This document shows positions 55,800-64,000 of a DNA stretch of 64,000 nt, piece after piece. Origin of the DNA: Adiantum capillus-veneris (Eukaryota; Streptophyta; Polypodiopsida; Polypodiales; Pteridaceae); NCBI GenBank assembly GCA_014529385.2, contig CM043952.1, positions 65,556,370-65,620,369 of the forward strand, given 5' to 3'. The translations under genes were made by a program, and so were the position numbers. The notes below the pieces were generated by a model. That model did not search any database and was not told where the DNA came from. It worked only from the letters and a program-made list of their open reading frames with translations. The number at the start of each line of letters is the position of its first letter. Position 1 is the first letter of the stretch.

Positions 55800-56594
55800 T
55801 TCTTTTCTTGTTGTGCCTTTTTGGGGAAATTTGCGGAGATGTGTCCAAATTCCCCGCAACCAAAACACTTTCCCTCTTTTAGATAGATAGCCCTTTCTCT
55901 AAGAGTTTGTCGGGGACGTGTATCTTTCTTTTCTTTCTCTCTCTTTCTACTTTCATTATTAGAAGTCTATTGGGTTCTCTGAGTCAAGATCTCATCTGTG
56001 GGGTAAGTCAAATTGCCCGAGTGTATGGAAAAACCCCGTTTTGCATGACCCATCAATCCTTGAATATAATTTGACTTTTGTTCTAAGTAGTAGTCTCGGA
56101 TCTCTGTAGGAAGTCCGCAGCAAAACCGCTCAATCTGTTCTTTAAACGAGACCTTCTTAAATAAAGAAGCTGGTAGAAAAGAGCTCTAAAATCTCTCACA
56201 ATAAGCTCCAAAGATTCCAAGCGGTTCATATATCTCGTTCGTACTCTCAAGTCAACCAAGAAGAAATAAAGAGCCTTTTGAATTTCAACCATGTAGTTGG
56301 AGCTTCCTTCCTCAAAAGAAGACTTGACCACCATGTTTGAGCATCTCGAAACCCAGAAAAGGATTCAAATTTAATCGACTGTCCACCTTCTTTAAATTCT
56401 TTTGTTGTCTTGTTCTTGTCTTTGAGGAAGTCATATTGGTTGGCTTTGTAGAAGTGCTTCTTTTCAAGAGTGCTTGTCCATGTCTTTCCGCGAATACAGG
56501 TTCCGCTTTTTTGCACTTGTCTGTCTTTTTGGCCTTCCTCCCTACTTGAGAGGAGAAGCAATGGCCACACGCCATCTCGAGTAAATCTTATCAA
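55800..56594 (-). pseudogene. E3 gag
   Basis: Frames 56594-56247 and 56334-56083 encode YDFLKDKNKTT, FSGFRDAQTWWSSLLLR and APTTWLKFKRLF followed by VDLRVRTRYMNRLESL, a gypsy gag capsid pattern. The nucleocapsid at about 55870-55810 reads CFGCGEFGHISANF, a knuckle whose last Cys has become Phe. Confidence 0.7.
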
Positions 56595-56600
56595 TGGGGT

Positions 56601-57128
56601 AATTCTTTAGGTGTTTTGCCAACCTCAAGTCCCTGGAGTATTGAATCAATCTGTTCACACATATGTCAATCTACAATCGGCATTTGTGCTCCTTTCTGTC
56701 AAACTTGTCCAAAAAAAATTTGCCTCAAATCTTCATTCTTTTTTTCAGTTCCCACGTCGGACCTTCAACTTTTCTTTGCCTCAAAAAATTTGCCTCAAAT
56801 CTTCATTCTTTTTTCAGCTCCCACGTTGGACCTTCAACTTTTCTTTGCCTTCCCATTGAGAGGTGTCATCTCTGTCAGATTCTCCACAAGAACCCATGTG
56901 TAATCTGGGACTCTTTATGGCTTTATGCCCTATAAGACAGAGCGATGCGCGCCCAATGCGTTATGTATGACGGGTGGAAGTGGCTAATAAGTCCGGGGTC
57001 GAGACACGAAGATTCTCATCCAAAAGCTGTGTGCGCTTCAAAAAAGGTCTGGACACAAAGATTCTCATCCAAAAGTTGTGTTCGCTTCAAAAAGGATCGG
57101 ATCCTCCGTAGAAGAAGAATCTTTCTGT
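56601..57128 (-). other. E3 untranslated leader with two short duplications
   Basis: No gene. A unit of about 67 bp beginning TTTGCCTCAAATCTTCATTC is present twice (about 56720 and 56788), and a unit of about 50 bp containing GATTCTCATCCAAAAG occurs twice (about 57011 and 57060). Confidence 0.6.
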
Positions 57129-57140
57129 GCTCTAGTACCA
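57129..57140 (-). other. E3 primer binding site (initiator tRNA-Met type)
   Basis: Reads TGGTACTAGAGC on the minus strand, one base from the LTR end. Two bases differ from TGGTATCAGAGC. Confidence 0.75.
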
Positions 57141-57141
57141 C

Positions 57142-57728
57142 TGTAACAAACTTGGACACTCCAAGTCAAGATCCTACCGCAACACAGTAGAGATTCACTG
57201 CAAACAAGTTTATAATTCACAATTGATTTGACACGGCCCGACGAAGTTTCGTGCCTAGAGATATTGGCCCCAAAGACTGGCACCCTTTCGGTATTTCTTT
57301 TTGTATTAATATGTGTTCAAAGTACAAGAGAGTGGGAGGGTTCTCACTCTCAGACTCTGCATCCAGATGCTCTGAGAAGTGAGGGCCTTGCCCACTTATT
57401 TATAAGTTACAAGGGATGCCCAAAAGTAGAGCCCCAAAAGCTGTAACCAAAAGCTTCTCCAAAAATAAAGCAACTTATCGCCAAAAGTTTTTAGTAAACC
57501 TCAACCAGCGCTAAAGCAAGAAATCCGTACAGCATCAACGTAAAAAGTGGAAATTTGTATGCTCTGCCACGTCAGCGTGCCTCCGCATTTTGTATCGGAA
57601 ATTTCGGACTGCCACATCAACCTATCTTCTGCATTTTTCGGGCCTATATAGCCAGTGAGTGTGTCCGGGTCTGCTACCCCTCTTGGTAATGTGTGTCAAG
57701 GGCCATGCCATGTCACCAATTTGTGATA
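57142..57728 (-). repeat. E3 5' LTR
   Basis: 587 bp on the plus strand from TGTAACAAACTTGG to ...AATTTGTGATA. GGTGA follows at 57729-57733. A TATA-like CTTATAAATAAGTGG lies on the minus strand near 57395-57410. Confidence 0.85.
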
Positions 57729-57733
57729 GGTGA

Positions 57734-58014
57734 GGTGTTAATCGACTAGGAGCTTGAGGAGCAACCTGAAGTAGAAGAGACCAAGGAGATTCTCGTTCCA
57801 AAACACATGCTGGGCCACAAGGAAAGGAAAGCAAAAGGTAAAGTGATTATATTCGGCAATTCTCAGTTAAATTCAAGAACTATCCAGCATTGGATGCAAA
57901 GTGGATGGAGGAGGGGGACCTGCTAGATACTCCTCAGATACTGGAACTTTACCTTGAGGCTTTTGGTCTAGCTTCAACTATTCTGAGAGATCCTGGAGAT
58001 CAGCAAGGATGAAT
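57734..58014 (+). pseudogene. E5 chromodomain-like segment, right of the E3 insertion
   Basis: Plus-strand reading gives LEEQPEVEETKEILVPKHML, then after a frame change QFSVKFKNYP..DAKWMEEGDLLDTPQ and LYLEAFGLA, ending at a stop near 58012. It matches E3 7659-7900 almost residue for residue and completes the protein started at 6421-6857. Confidence 0.82.
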
Positions 58015-58470
58015 CTGATGCACACGGGATTGCACAAGAGGGGAGTCACTTCGCTCCTTTGTCAGGTTACCCAAATGGAATAAAGTCACTGAATTCCTTT
58101 GGATTTTAGGGATATTGATGGGCTGACAGTATTTTGCTGTATGACTTTATAAAAGAAGTACTTTGAAATGGGAATTTTGCAGCATTTCAGTCTTGTGATT
58201 CCAAATGAGATGGACATGATAACAATAAGAATTAGTCAATCGAGACATTAGTAGATCTAGGATAGATCTAGATGTGATTGCTAAACACGTTGCCGATAGA
58301 TCATGATCCAATATCTTAATGGACTTTATGTGATTTAATTTGAATGTTCAGTGACTGTCATCTTTGTGCAAGTGCTGAATATGTGTTTGTCTAGTGCGTC
58401 AATGCTTAATGAACTAGTTTTTGTCTTATGTTTGATTTTGTAGGCGTAATCGAGAGCGATTACAATTCTT
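58015..58470 (+). other. E5 3' untranslated region
   Basis: No gene. Related in reverse orientation to 7088-7658. Confidence 0.6.
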
Positions 58471-58483
58471 TCAAGAGGGGGTA
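58471..58483 (+). other. E5 polypurine tract
   Basis: TCAAGAGGGGGTA, directly before TGTCACAAAATG. Confidence 0.75.
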
Positions 58484-59051
58484 TGTCACAAAATGATGAC
58501 GTGGCATGTCCAGCTGATGGATATGATGGATAAAATGACTTTTTATAAGTTATCCCAACTTATGGGGTTCCATCCGATGGGTCCCACGGGACACAAAGGA
58601 ATTTAAATGATGCAAGAGTCCAAAGCATAGGAGTTGTTGACGTGGCAAGCTATACGACATCCGTTAATTTGCGTTGGCTAGTTGACATGGCAGGCTATAC
58701 GGATTTTGCAATTTCTGCCACGTTTTGCGTTAGCTGCCTCTGAGCGCTAGCTTTTTGGAGACTAGATGCTTTTGGGACTAGATGCTTTTGAGACCTGAAG
58801 CTTTTCATGTAACTGCTTTTAGGCCATGGCCTTTAAATTCACTGCCAGGGCCTCTCTTCTCTCGGATTTACATGGGAACGCTGAGCAGAGAGGACCCTCG
58901 GACGTTGTACATTGCTCAAGCATTTTTATAAAAATGAATACCAAAAGAGGCGCTATACTTTGGGGCCAATGCCTTTTGTGTCGTTGTTAAGGCGGTTACG
59001 CCGCTAGCGGAAGCTAAATAGCGAGAACTCAACCAACAACAGAATTTGTCA
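58484..59051 (+). repeat. E5 3' LTR
   Basis: From TGTCACAAAATGATGACG to about GAATTTGTCA. About 568 bp, similar in length and end sequences to the E3 LTR. The right boundary is by comparison with E3 and may be off by a few bases. Host or older sequence of about 44 bp separates it from E2. Confidence 0.65.
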
Positions 59052-59095
59052 GACGAGGACGGAGCTTGACCCGCAGGCGCATGGAAACAACTAGG

Positions 59096-59608
59096 TGGGT
59101 GTCAAATCACCTACTCGACCTTCTAATGACAATCACTACTAAGGAAATCAAATCTAAGTTCTAAAATACGCAAGTGACTGAAATCCGTACTACGAACGAA
59201 TGCTATACGAAACAGGATCTAGAATCATTGAATCGATCTCAAACTCAAGGGGAAGTGTATGCACTAGGTAAGAACAACACCCTAAAGACTTGAACTGCAA
59301 AATCAACCTATAATCACTCCGTGCGGTAAACGCGTATGAAGACAGGCCGAAAAATATAGGTGACCGAAACTTGACCCCGATGGTACCAATGTGTAGCTCT
59401 ACTCGTTGTGGTTCTATAGATATGCTGCACGCTCAATTCCGACACACAAGTTGGAAGAAAACTCACACCGAAGCTCGTAGGAACTTACCACACATAGAAG
59501 CCGATAGCGCGCACTCTTGGTATTAGTGCGTAGCTCTCGCCGTTGCTAACACAATGGCGGTGTCGCTTCTCCAATGGCGGCTCCGTAGCTCGCGTAGCAA
59601 GTAGATAA

Positions 59609-59657
<49 letters not shown>

Positions 59658-59945
59658 ACACAGTCACGGCGCTCAAAAACTCACTCTTGATTAATAATCT
59701 CAATCCCTTAGGTTACAAAAACTTTGGCTTATATACCTCAGCCTTGGAGGTGAGAACATCTCTAACTTATTACATCGGCAAGTGAAATTACTTCGGAATT
59801 ACAAGCTGGAAACTCAATTGAGTCTCGTTACTTAATGAATGGCTCCAATCAAAATCAATGTCGGAAAGACATTTATCACAATCAATGGTTACAAAAATGA
59901 TGAGTGTGAGCAAAAATGTGGGTGTGATCCTCTGCTGGCTCAACA
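59096..59945 (-). repeat. E2 3' LTR
   Basis: About 850 bp from TGGGTGTCAAATCACC to ...GGCTCAACA, ends set by comparison with E1 (TGTGGG..., GCTAACA) and by the polypurine tract. Contains a (CT)n run at 59610-59655. Confidence 0.65.
59610..59655. repeat. (CT)n microsatellite within the E2 LTR
   Basis: About 45 bp of CT. Confidence 0.95.
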
Positions 59946-59957
59946 CTCCCCCCCTCC
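59946..59957 (-). other. E2 polypurine tract
   Basis: Minus strand reads GGAGGGGGGGAG, next to the LTR start. Confidence 0.8.
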
Positions 59958-59994
59958 GCGTTCAGGTCGTCCCTGACATGACTTTTATGCTTGG

Positions 59995-60918
59995 TCAATA
60001 AAGTCCTGTAGTCTTGAGCATCTGCAAATGTGATTCGTATTGTAGGTTGCCGATGGTCAAGGTTGGGCCGAATATTTTACTTTCGTGGGTGAAAAAGCCG
60101 GTGTAGAAAGCTTCTTCGAATGTTTGCATGTGGAAGCTAGGCAAAAACATAATCCTCTGGTATAGGAGGTGCAATACTTTTGGAGAAGGCTGCAATGAAA
60201 GATCATACATCATATCAGTCACTGTGTCGGCCGTCGATAGTAGACTCGAGGTCGTGGCTTTATCTGGCGCGAACACTTCAATGCAAGCTAAGAGAGTCCT
60301 GCAAATTTTCTTGAGCATCTGACACGAAAGGTCAGGAGAGCCAGTAAAGAGCTTGATGGTGCCCATTAGGGTTTTCACCATGTAGGCTTTACCTATTCTC
60401 TCTCCTGCCTTTGGTCCTGGCATCCTGGGGTAATTAAGCCAATTTGGCTTCTTTTCTGCAATCCTGCCATGCTCTTTCCAGCTTCTGACTCTTGGCACCG
60501 GGCAGAAGGTTGCATCCTCCCGAATCTCCTTTAGTGCCTCTACCAAGTAGATGAGGTAGGCTGGGTATTTGTTCAGCCAACCTTTCCTCCATCTAGGCTG
60601 CAAATCTACAATCTTCTTTGATTGTTCCTCTTTTGTGATGTCGCCTTCGTAAAGAGCGACATACTGCTCCTCCTCTATTCTCTTTTTCGTTTTTATCACT
60701 TCAAACTTCATCAAAGGGAAAGGCAGGCTGGGTTGTATCCACTCTTCATGGAGCACTTTTGTGTCTAATCCCTGAAGTCTAATGGAGATGAGGAGTCTCC
60801 TCTCCCATTCCATTTCCGCCTTGGCACTCTCCTCTGCTGACTTTTCTATTTGGTCATGGAGCATTTGTTCTTCTTCTTCAGAGATTCCTGAAGTCGAGGC
60901 CACCTCGTGAACTGGGGC
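59995..60918 (-). CDS. E2 ORF-X2 (accessory protein, second part)
   Basis: An open frame of about 300 residues. The region read is VASTSGISEEEEQML..., WERRLLISIRLQGLD, SLPFPLMKFEVIKTKKRI, RWRKGWLNKYPAYLIYLVEAL, NWLNYPRMPGPKAG, AYMVKTLMGTI, LSCQMLKKICRTLLACIEVF and FEEAFYTGFFTHESK. It is rich in helix, without a known catalytic signature. The frame is -1 relative to ORF-X1 and overlaps its end by some 60-95 bases. No ATG exists before MLHDQIEK near 60861, so expression needs frameshifting, splicing or that internal start. The stop lies about 35 bases before the polypurine tract. A homologous but broken copy is at 10625-11580. The function is unknown. Confidence 0.75.
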   Translation of the reverse strand, partial: APVHEVASTSGISEEEEQMLHDQIEKSAEESAKAEMEWERRLLISIRLQGLDTKVLHEEWIQPSLPFPLMKFEVIKTKKRIEEEQYVALYEGDITKEEQSKKIVDLQPRWRKGWLNKYPAYLIYLVEALKEIREDATFCPVPRVRSWKEHGRIAEKKPNWLNYPRMPGPKAGERIGKAYMVKTLMGTIKLFTGSPDLSCQMLKKICRTLLACIEVFAPDKATTSSLLSTADTVTDMMYDLSLQPSPKVLHLLYQRIMFLPSFHMQTFEEAFYTGFFTHESKIFGPTLTIGNLQYESHLQMLKTTGLY

Positions 60919-63269
60919 TGATCTTCAATTGTGGTTGCCTCTCCAGTTTCTGGTAGCTCTATGGCGGCTCCACCTGATTCTTCTTGTGGTGTCTCTGTCT
61001 CTCTTCTTTGTTGCTCTTGTAGATCTTGGAGCTGTTTGCGGAGGGTCTCATTCTCTGTTCTTAGTGTTTGATTTTCTAAAGTGAGCCTCTCCTCTGCTGC
61101 CAATGATCCCTCCGCAATGTGCAACCTTTGCACTTGCTCTAATCTTAGCTCTCTTTGTAAGCTTCGGACCTGGTCTTCCAGAGCTGGTACAAGAGCTCCC
61201 TCTTGTTCGGTCCCTGCTCTGCTAGCTCTAGGAGTAGTCCTGAGTTTAGTGATTGTTCTTTCTTGGAGCTCGACTCTCTCCCTTAGTTCAATGAGCTCAT
61301 CTTTAGCCGCCTCCAAGTCGTCTTCCATCCGCTCCCTTGCTTCCTGTGCACTTGTTACTTCTCTTGAAGCCTCGGCTAGCTGGAGTATCAAGCCGTCTCT
61401 CTCGTTTTCCGCATCGTAGAGTGACGCTTTATGACTTTCAGATTCAGTCATAGCATTCTCTAATTTCCTCTGCAACTCGGCTTCCCTTTGTTTGGCTGTC
61501 TCAATCTCCACTTCCTTTGCCTTGGATCTTTCCTTGATCTTGCTGAGCAGTTCATGCACCATGTGCATGTCTTTTTCATCTTCATCTGTCAACTCTAAAG
61601 CTTTTTCTGCCACCACCTCCACTGGCTTCGGCTCTTCTAGTACGTTCTGCTCGTCCAGTTTCTCTTCACTCTCTTTTGTACTCTTTATTTTTTCCTCTTT
61701 CCCTCTCCGATCATCTTGTTTTTGTAGGTGGATTCCATAGACCGCCTCAAGGGCCTCTTCTTCAGTGTACCCTATCGCTACCAGATCCTCATAATCGTTT
61801 TTCTTTTGCTGAATTGGATCTATCTCCTTTTCCTTGGTCCCGGCCTCCGGCTTTTCCATACCAGCCGTGTCCATCTCTATTGTGGTCTCTTCCACAATGA
61901 TTTCCGTCTTCTTCGGGCTTGGTACATCAGTAAAGGAAGGCTGATTGTCCTCAGTCATCTTGGCTTTCCCTTTGTTTGCTTGCCCATCTTTCTCTTGAGG
62001 TTCAGTAGACTCATCTACTTTCTTCTTCCCCTTGTCGTCCTTTTTCAGCTCAGCTTTTAAAAGCTGTACTTCCTCTTCAGTGTATGGCTCGACAGGTTGC
62101 TGCTCCAGTATAGCCTCTGACTCCTCATAAGCTCTAATATATTGATCATATTGATCAACATGTGGCCTGGCTGAGCTAGTTCCGACTTTAGATGGGTCTG
62201 GAACCCACTTTTCTTCAAAGTCCCCCTTTAGAGCTCTTTCCTCTCTAAACTGCTCCACCAGTCTTTCCATTCTTGCCGCTTTTTGACTTTTGGTTTGCTT
62301 GGGAGCAACCTTCTTCTTTGCTTTCTTCATAAGCGGCTCATCCACATTCTCTTCAGGTTCTGAAACTATTTCTAGTTTCCTGCGTGCTCTTGTGGACGCC
62401 CTCTTGGATACTTCAAGCTGTTCTTCCTCCTCATCGGCTTCTCTAAGCCACTCATTCTGGGAGGGAACCTTTGGCCATTGATCTCTGGCTCCAATAGCTT
62501 CATAAGCTATTCTTGTCAGAACTTCAGCTCCTCCTATATACTTTGGCTTCTCGTTGTGCATGGCAATTACTTGCTCATGGATGTGTTGAGCGTAATTCAC
62601 CTCTTTTGGCATATTGCTCTTCAATGCCCATGTGATGGTAGTTGCAATGGCATGGGGTGGTGTCGTATACTTTTGCGGTCTTTTATTGCAAATATGGAGA
62701 AACTGGTTGTACAGTCGACAAAGGGTTGCCGCTCTTTGGTCTGCCATATCTCCATAGGTTGCATTCTGTTTCTTGGACCCATAAACCTCTATAGCCTCCC
62801 TTCTTTCCCTGACAGAGCTCCCTTTGTTGTGCAGCTTCAATGCATCTGCAATGAGCTGTGGAGTGATCTGTACCTCTACTTTCTCTCCATCTATTGCTGT
62901 CAATGTGGCTTTCCCATCCTTCTGAATGGAGGTTGCCAACTCATACACTCTTCTTGTATCTACACCTGATGGTCTCGAGGTGAAGAATCTGTGCAAGTCT
63001 GCCCTTTCCAGGTACCTGCTGATGTTCTCTGACCTGCTATAATCCACCAATTCTTGTGGGATCATCGGTATATCCACCGCTTGCCCTTGAGGATCTCTGA
63101 AAGTCCCCTGGTAGATCTTTATTCCCTCTTTCTCCAATACTGCTTCCTCCACCCAAGTTTTGGTTGGCTTGAGGGTTTCTGCTGGAATGTCAAAGGGTTC
63201 TGCTTCTGCAAGAGCATCTTTGATTGTCGGTCTTTTTCTCTTTGTTGCTGATGACTTGGCGGAATCCAT
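60846..63269 (-). CDS. E2 ORF-X1 (accessory protein, first part)
   Basis: An intact frame of 807 residues from ATG at 63269. Residues 1-40 are basic with a KRKRPTIKD nuclear-signal-like stretch. Residues about 70-290 form the conserved domain (VDTRRVYELATSI, KVEVQITPQLIADALKL, KRPQKYTTPPHAIATTITW, YIGGAEVLTRIAYEAIG). Residues about 290-600 are a Lys/Glu-rich linker with KKAKKK clusters. Residues about 600-790 form a long coiled coil (ESEKLDE-type heptads; LQRKLENAMTESES, LEDQVRSLQREL, LRTENETLRKQLQDL). The layout of the conserved domain recalls plant transposon-associated domains seen in Athila-like elements, but I cannot assign a family. The matching E1 gene is at 22734-25217. It is not gag, pol or a recognisable envelope (no membrane segment). 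Confidence 0.8.
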   Translation of the reverse strand: MDSAKSSATKRKRPTIKDALAEAEPFDIPAETLKPTKTWVEEAVLEKEGIKIYQGTFRDPQGQAVDIPMIPQELVDYSRSENISRYLERADLHRFFTSRPSGVDTRRVYELATSIQKDGKATLTAIDGEKVEVQITPQLIADALKLHNKGSSVRERREAIEVYGSKKQNATYGDMADQRAATLCRLYNQFLHICNKRPQKYTTPPHAIATTITWALKSNMPKEVNYAQHIHEQVIAMHNEKPKYIGGAEVLTRIAYEAIGARDQWPKVPSQNEWLREADEEEEQLEVSKRASTRARRKLEIVSEPEENVDEPLMKKAKKKVAPKQTKSQKAARMERLVEQFREERALKGDFEEKWVPDPSKVGTSSARPHVDQYDQYIRAYEESEAILEQQPVEPYTEEEVQLLKAELKKDDKGKKKVDESTEPQEKDGQANKGKAKMTEDNQPSFTDVPSPKKTEIIVEETTIEMDTAGMEKPEAGTKEKEIDPIQQKKNDYEDLVAIGYTEEEALEAVYGIHLQKQDDRRGKEEKIKSTKESEEKLDEQNVLEEPKPVEVVAEKALELTDEDEKDMHMVHELLSKIKERSKAKEVEIETAKQREAELQRKLENAMTESESHKASLYDAENERDGLILQLAEASREVTSAQEARERMEDDLEAAKDELIELRERVELQERTITKLRTTPRASRAGTEQEGALVPALEDQVRSLQRELRLEQVQRLHIAEGSLAAEERLTLENQTLRTENETLRKQLQDLQEQQRRETETPQEESGGAAIELPETGEATTIEDQPQFTRWPRLQESLKKKNKCSMTK

Positions 63270-63435
63270 GGATCCTGTAACTCCAATTTCAGAAGTTAGC
63301 GTCTTTTTAGTACTGAAAGCCGAAATGAAGCTTTTAACTATTCAAATGACTTGAAAATTGAAACATGAGCTATTCAGGGCCTAAGGATGCAGGGTAGGTG
63401 AAAAAATATGCAAATTGGGCTCAAAATCATGCTGG

Positions 63436-63459
63436 AGACATCATACGCGTATGATGTCT
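63436..63459. repeat. Palindrome B copy 1
   Basis: 24 bp, perfect: AGACATCATACG followed by its reverse complement. Confidence 0.92.
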
Positions 63460-63720
63460 TTTGTGTCAAAATGACTTCATATTGGTTGTGCTTGTAGCTG
63501 ATAGTGTATACATGAGTATCATATGCTTGGATTTGAGTTTGGATACCATTTGGTCAAGTTTTGGCCAGTTTAGTCCAGTTCAGGCTCTTGGCAAAATTTT
63601 GAAAGGGAATTGGATTTTATGATCCAAATTGGATAAAACTTGGTGGTTCACCTTCAAATGGCATGTAGATCACTTCTGTTTGGTGGTTGAAGCCCTGAGG
63701 TGCCAAAATCACATAGTGAG

Positions 63721-63744
63721 ACATCATACGCGTATGATGTCTTT
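63721..63744. repeat. Palindrome B copy 2
   Basis: Same 24-bp perfect palindrome, 285 bp from copy 1. Confidence 0.92.
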
Positions 63745-63853
63745 TAGTGTATTTTTGGACCAAATTTCTCTATAAGCTTGGATTTGGCTTTAGATAGGCT
63801 TATTCAGTGGATTTATGAAGTTTGGATAGATTTTGGGCTAAAAATGGCTCTGG

Positions 63854-63877
63854 AGACATCATACGCGTATGATGTCT
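63854..63877. repeat. Palindrome B copy 3
   Basis: Same 24-bp perfect palindrome, 133 bp from copy 2. Confidence 0.92.
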
Positions 63878-64000
63878 TTTGTGTCAATTTTTCATGGGAT
63901 TGGTTCTGTGGACTCCCCATGTACTAGTGAAGGACTGTCCCTACTCAAATCTTGGTTTGGACTTGAGTATGTTGGATTTGGGCTAAAATAGGCTTCGGAT

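Larger units (their letters stand above)
59096..64000 (-). mobile_element. E2: second giant LTR element (3' part only)
   Basis: The minus-strand 3' LTR (59096-59945), polypurine tract, ORF-X2, ORF-X1 and a palindrome-bearing leader are visible. Upstream parts lie beyond the window. The architecture equals the 3' half of E1 and the proteins are homologous, but the palindrome and LTR sequences differ, so it is a related family rather than a recent copy. Confidence 0.75.
63270..64000 (-). promoter_or_regulatory. E2 leader upstream of ORF-X1
   Basis: Noncoding, with three perfect palindrome-B copies in diverged repeats that share GATCCAAAT and CAAGTTTTGG-type phrases with the E1 leaders. It continues past the window. 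Confidence 0.6.

Noticed and set aside
60846-60960. Canonical -1 slippery site in the ORF-X overlap
   Set aside because: No X XXY YYZ heptamer in the zero frame was found; only the frame relation is reported.

Overview
This window reads as repeat-dense nuclear DNA of a land plant with a large genome. The evidence is several Ty3/gypsy LTR retrotransposons nested in each other, plant-type primer binding sites (initiator-Met type TGGTATCAGAGC and Asp type TGGCGCC...GCCG), chromodomain integrases, a hAT transposase and a Mutator-type transposon. There is no prokaryotic gene organisation and no intact ordinary host gene. The species cannot be read from the sequence; a fern, lycophyte or gymnosperm is only a guess.

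Layout (labels are mine). E7 (+, 1 to about 3990): 3' part of a retroelement with an array of short Trp motifs, a captured DEAD-box helicase fragment and a 3' LTR start. E6 (-, about 4060-6420): truncated gypsy pol. E5 (+): integrase piece 6421-6862, resuming at 57734 and ending in its 3' LTR at 58484-59051. E3 (-, 6863-57728) is inserted in E5 with target duplication GGTGA. E1 (-, 9609-48534), a giant element, is inserted in E3 (CTTTT/CTTTC). E4 (+, 48639-54513), a short-LTR chromovirus, is also inserted in E3 (GGCCG). Inside E1 lie N1 (-, 11694-22733, no pol; CCATC/TCATC), a Mutator-like element M (36310-44924, 9-bp duplication GTTTGCCAA) and a TTAA-flanked piggyBac-like element (46872-48212) within its right LTR. 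M carries a LINE ORF1-like gene, an array of RNA-like hairpins, a kinase fragment, a RING-like gene and a hAT transposase relic. E2 (-, 59096 to the end) is a second giant element related to E1.

E1 without its insertions is about 18 kb: LTR, tRNA-Asp primer site, leader with palindromes, gag, protease, reverse transcriptase, RNase H, integrase, a second degenerate protease, a Trp-motif array, a second palindrome-bearing leader, a large accessory protein (ORF-X1/X2), polypurine tract, LTR. E2 shows the same 3' half with intact reading frames for ORF-X. N1 has gag, protease and Trp-motif parts but no reverse transcriptase or integrase, and shares the primer-site type and end structure of E1, so it may depend on an E1-like partner.

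The least expected signals are four. First, six tandem hairpins at 38601-39010 share a loop of about 20 nt but have different, compensating stems, and their wobble pairs fit only a plus-strand transcript. Second, two leader regions of E1 and one of E2 carry long palindromes at about 285-294 bp intervals, with one palindrome sequence per element. Third, a [IV]W[IV]P[KN] motif array recurs in three elements. Fourth, ORF-X is a conserved accessory gene with its own leader and the same -1 frame step in both giant elements.
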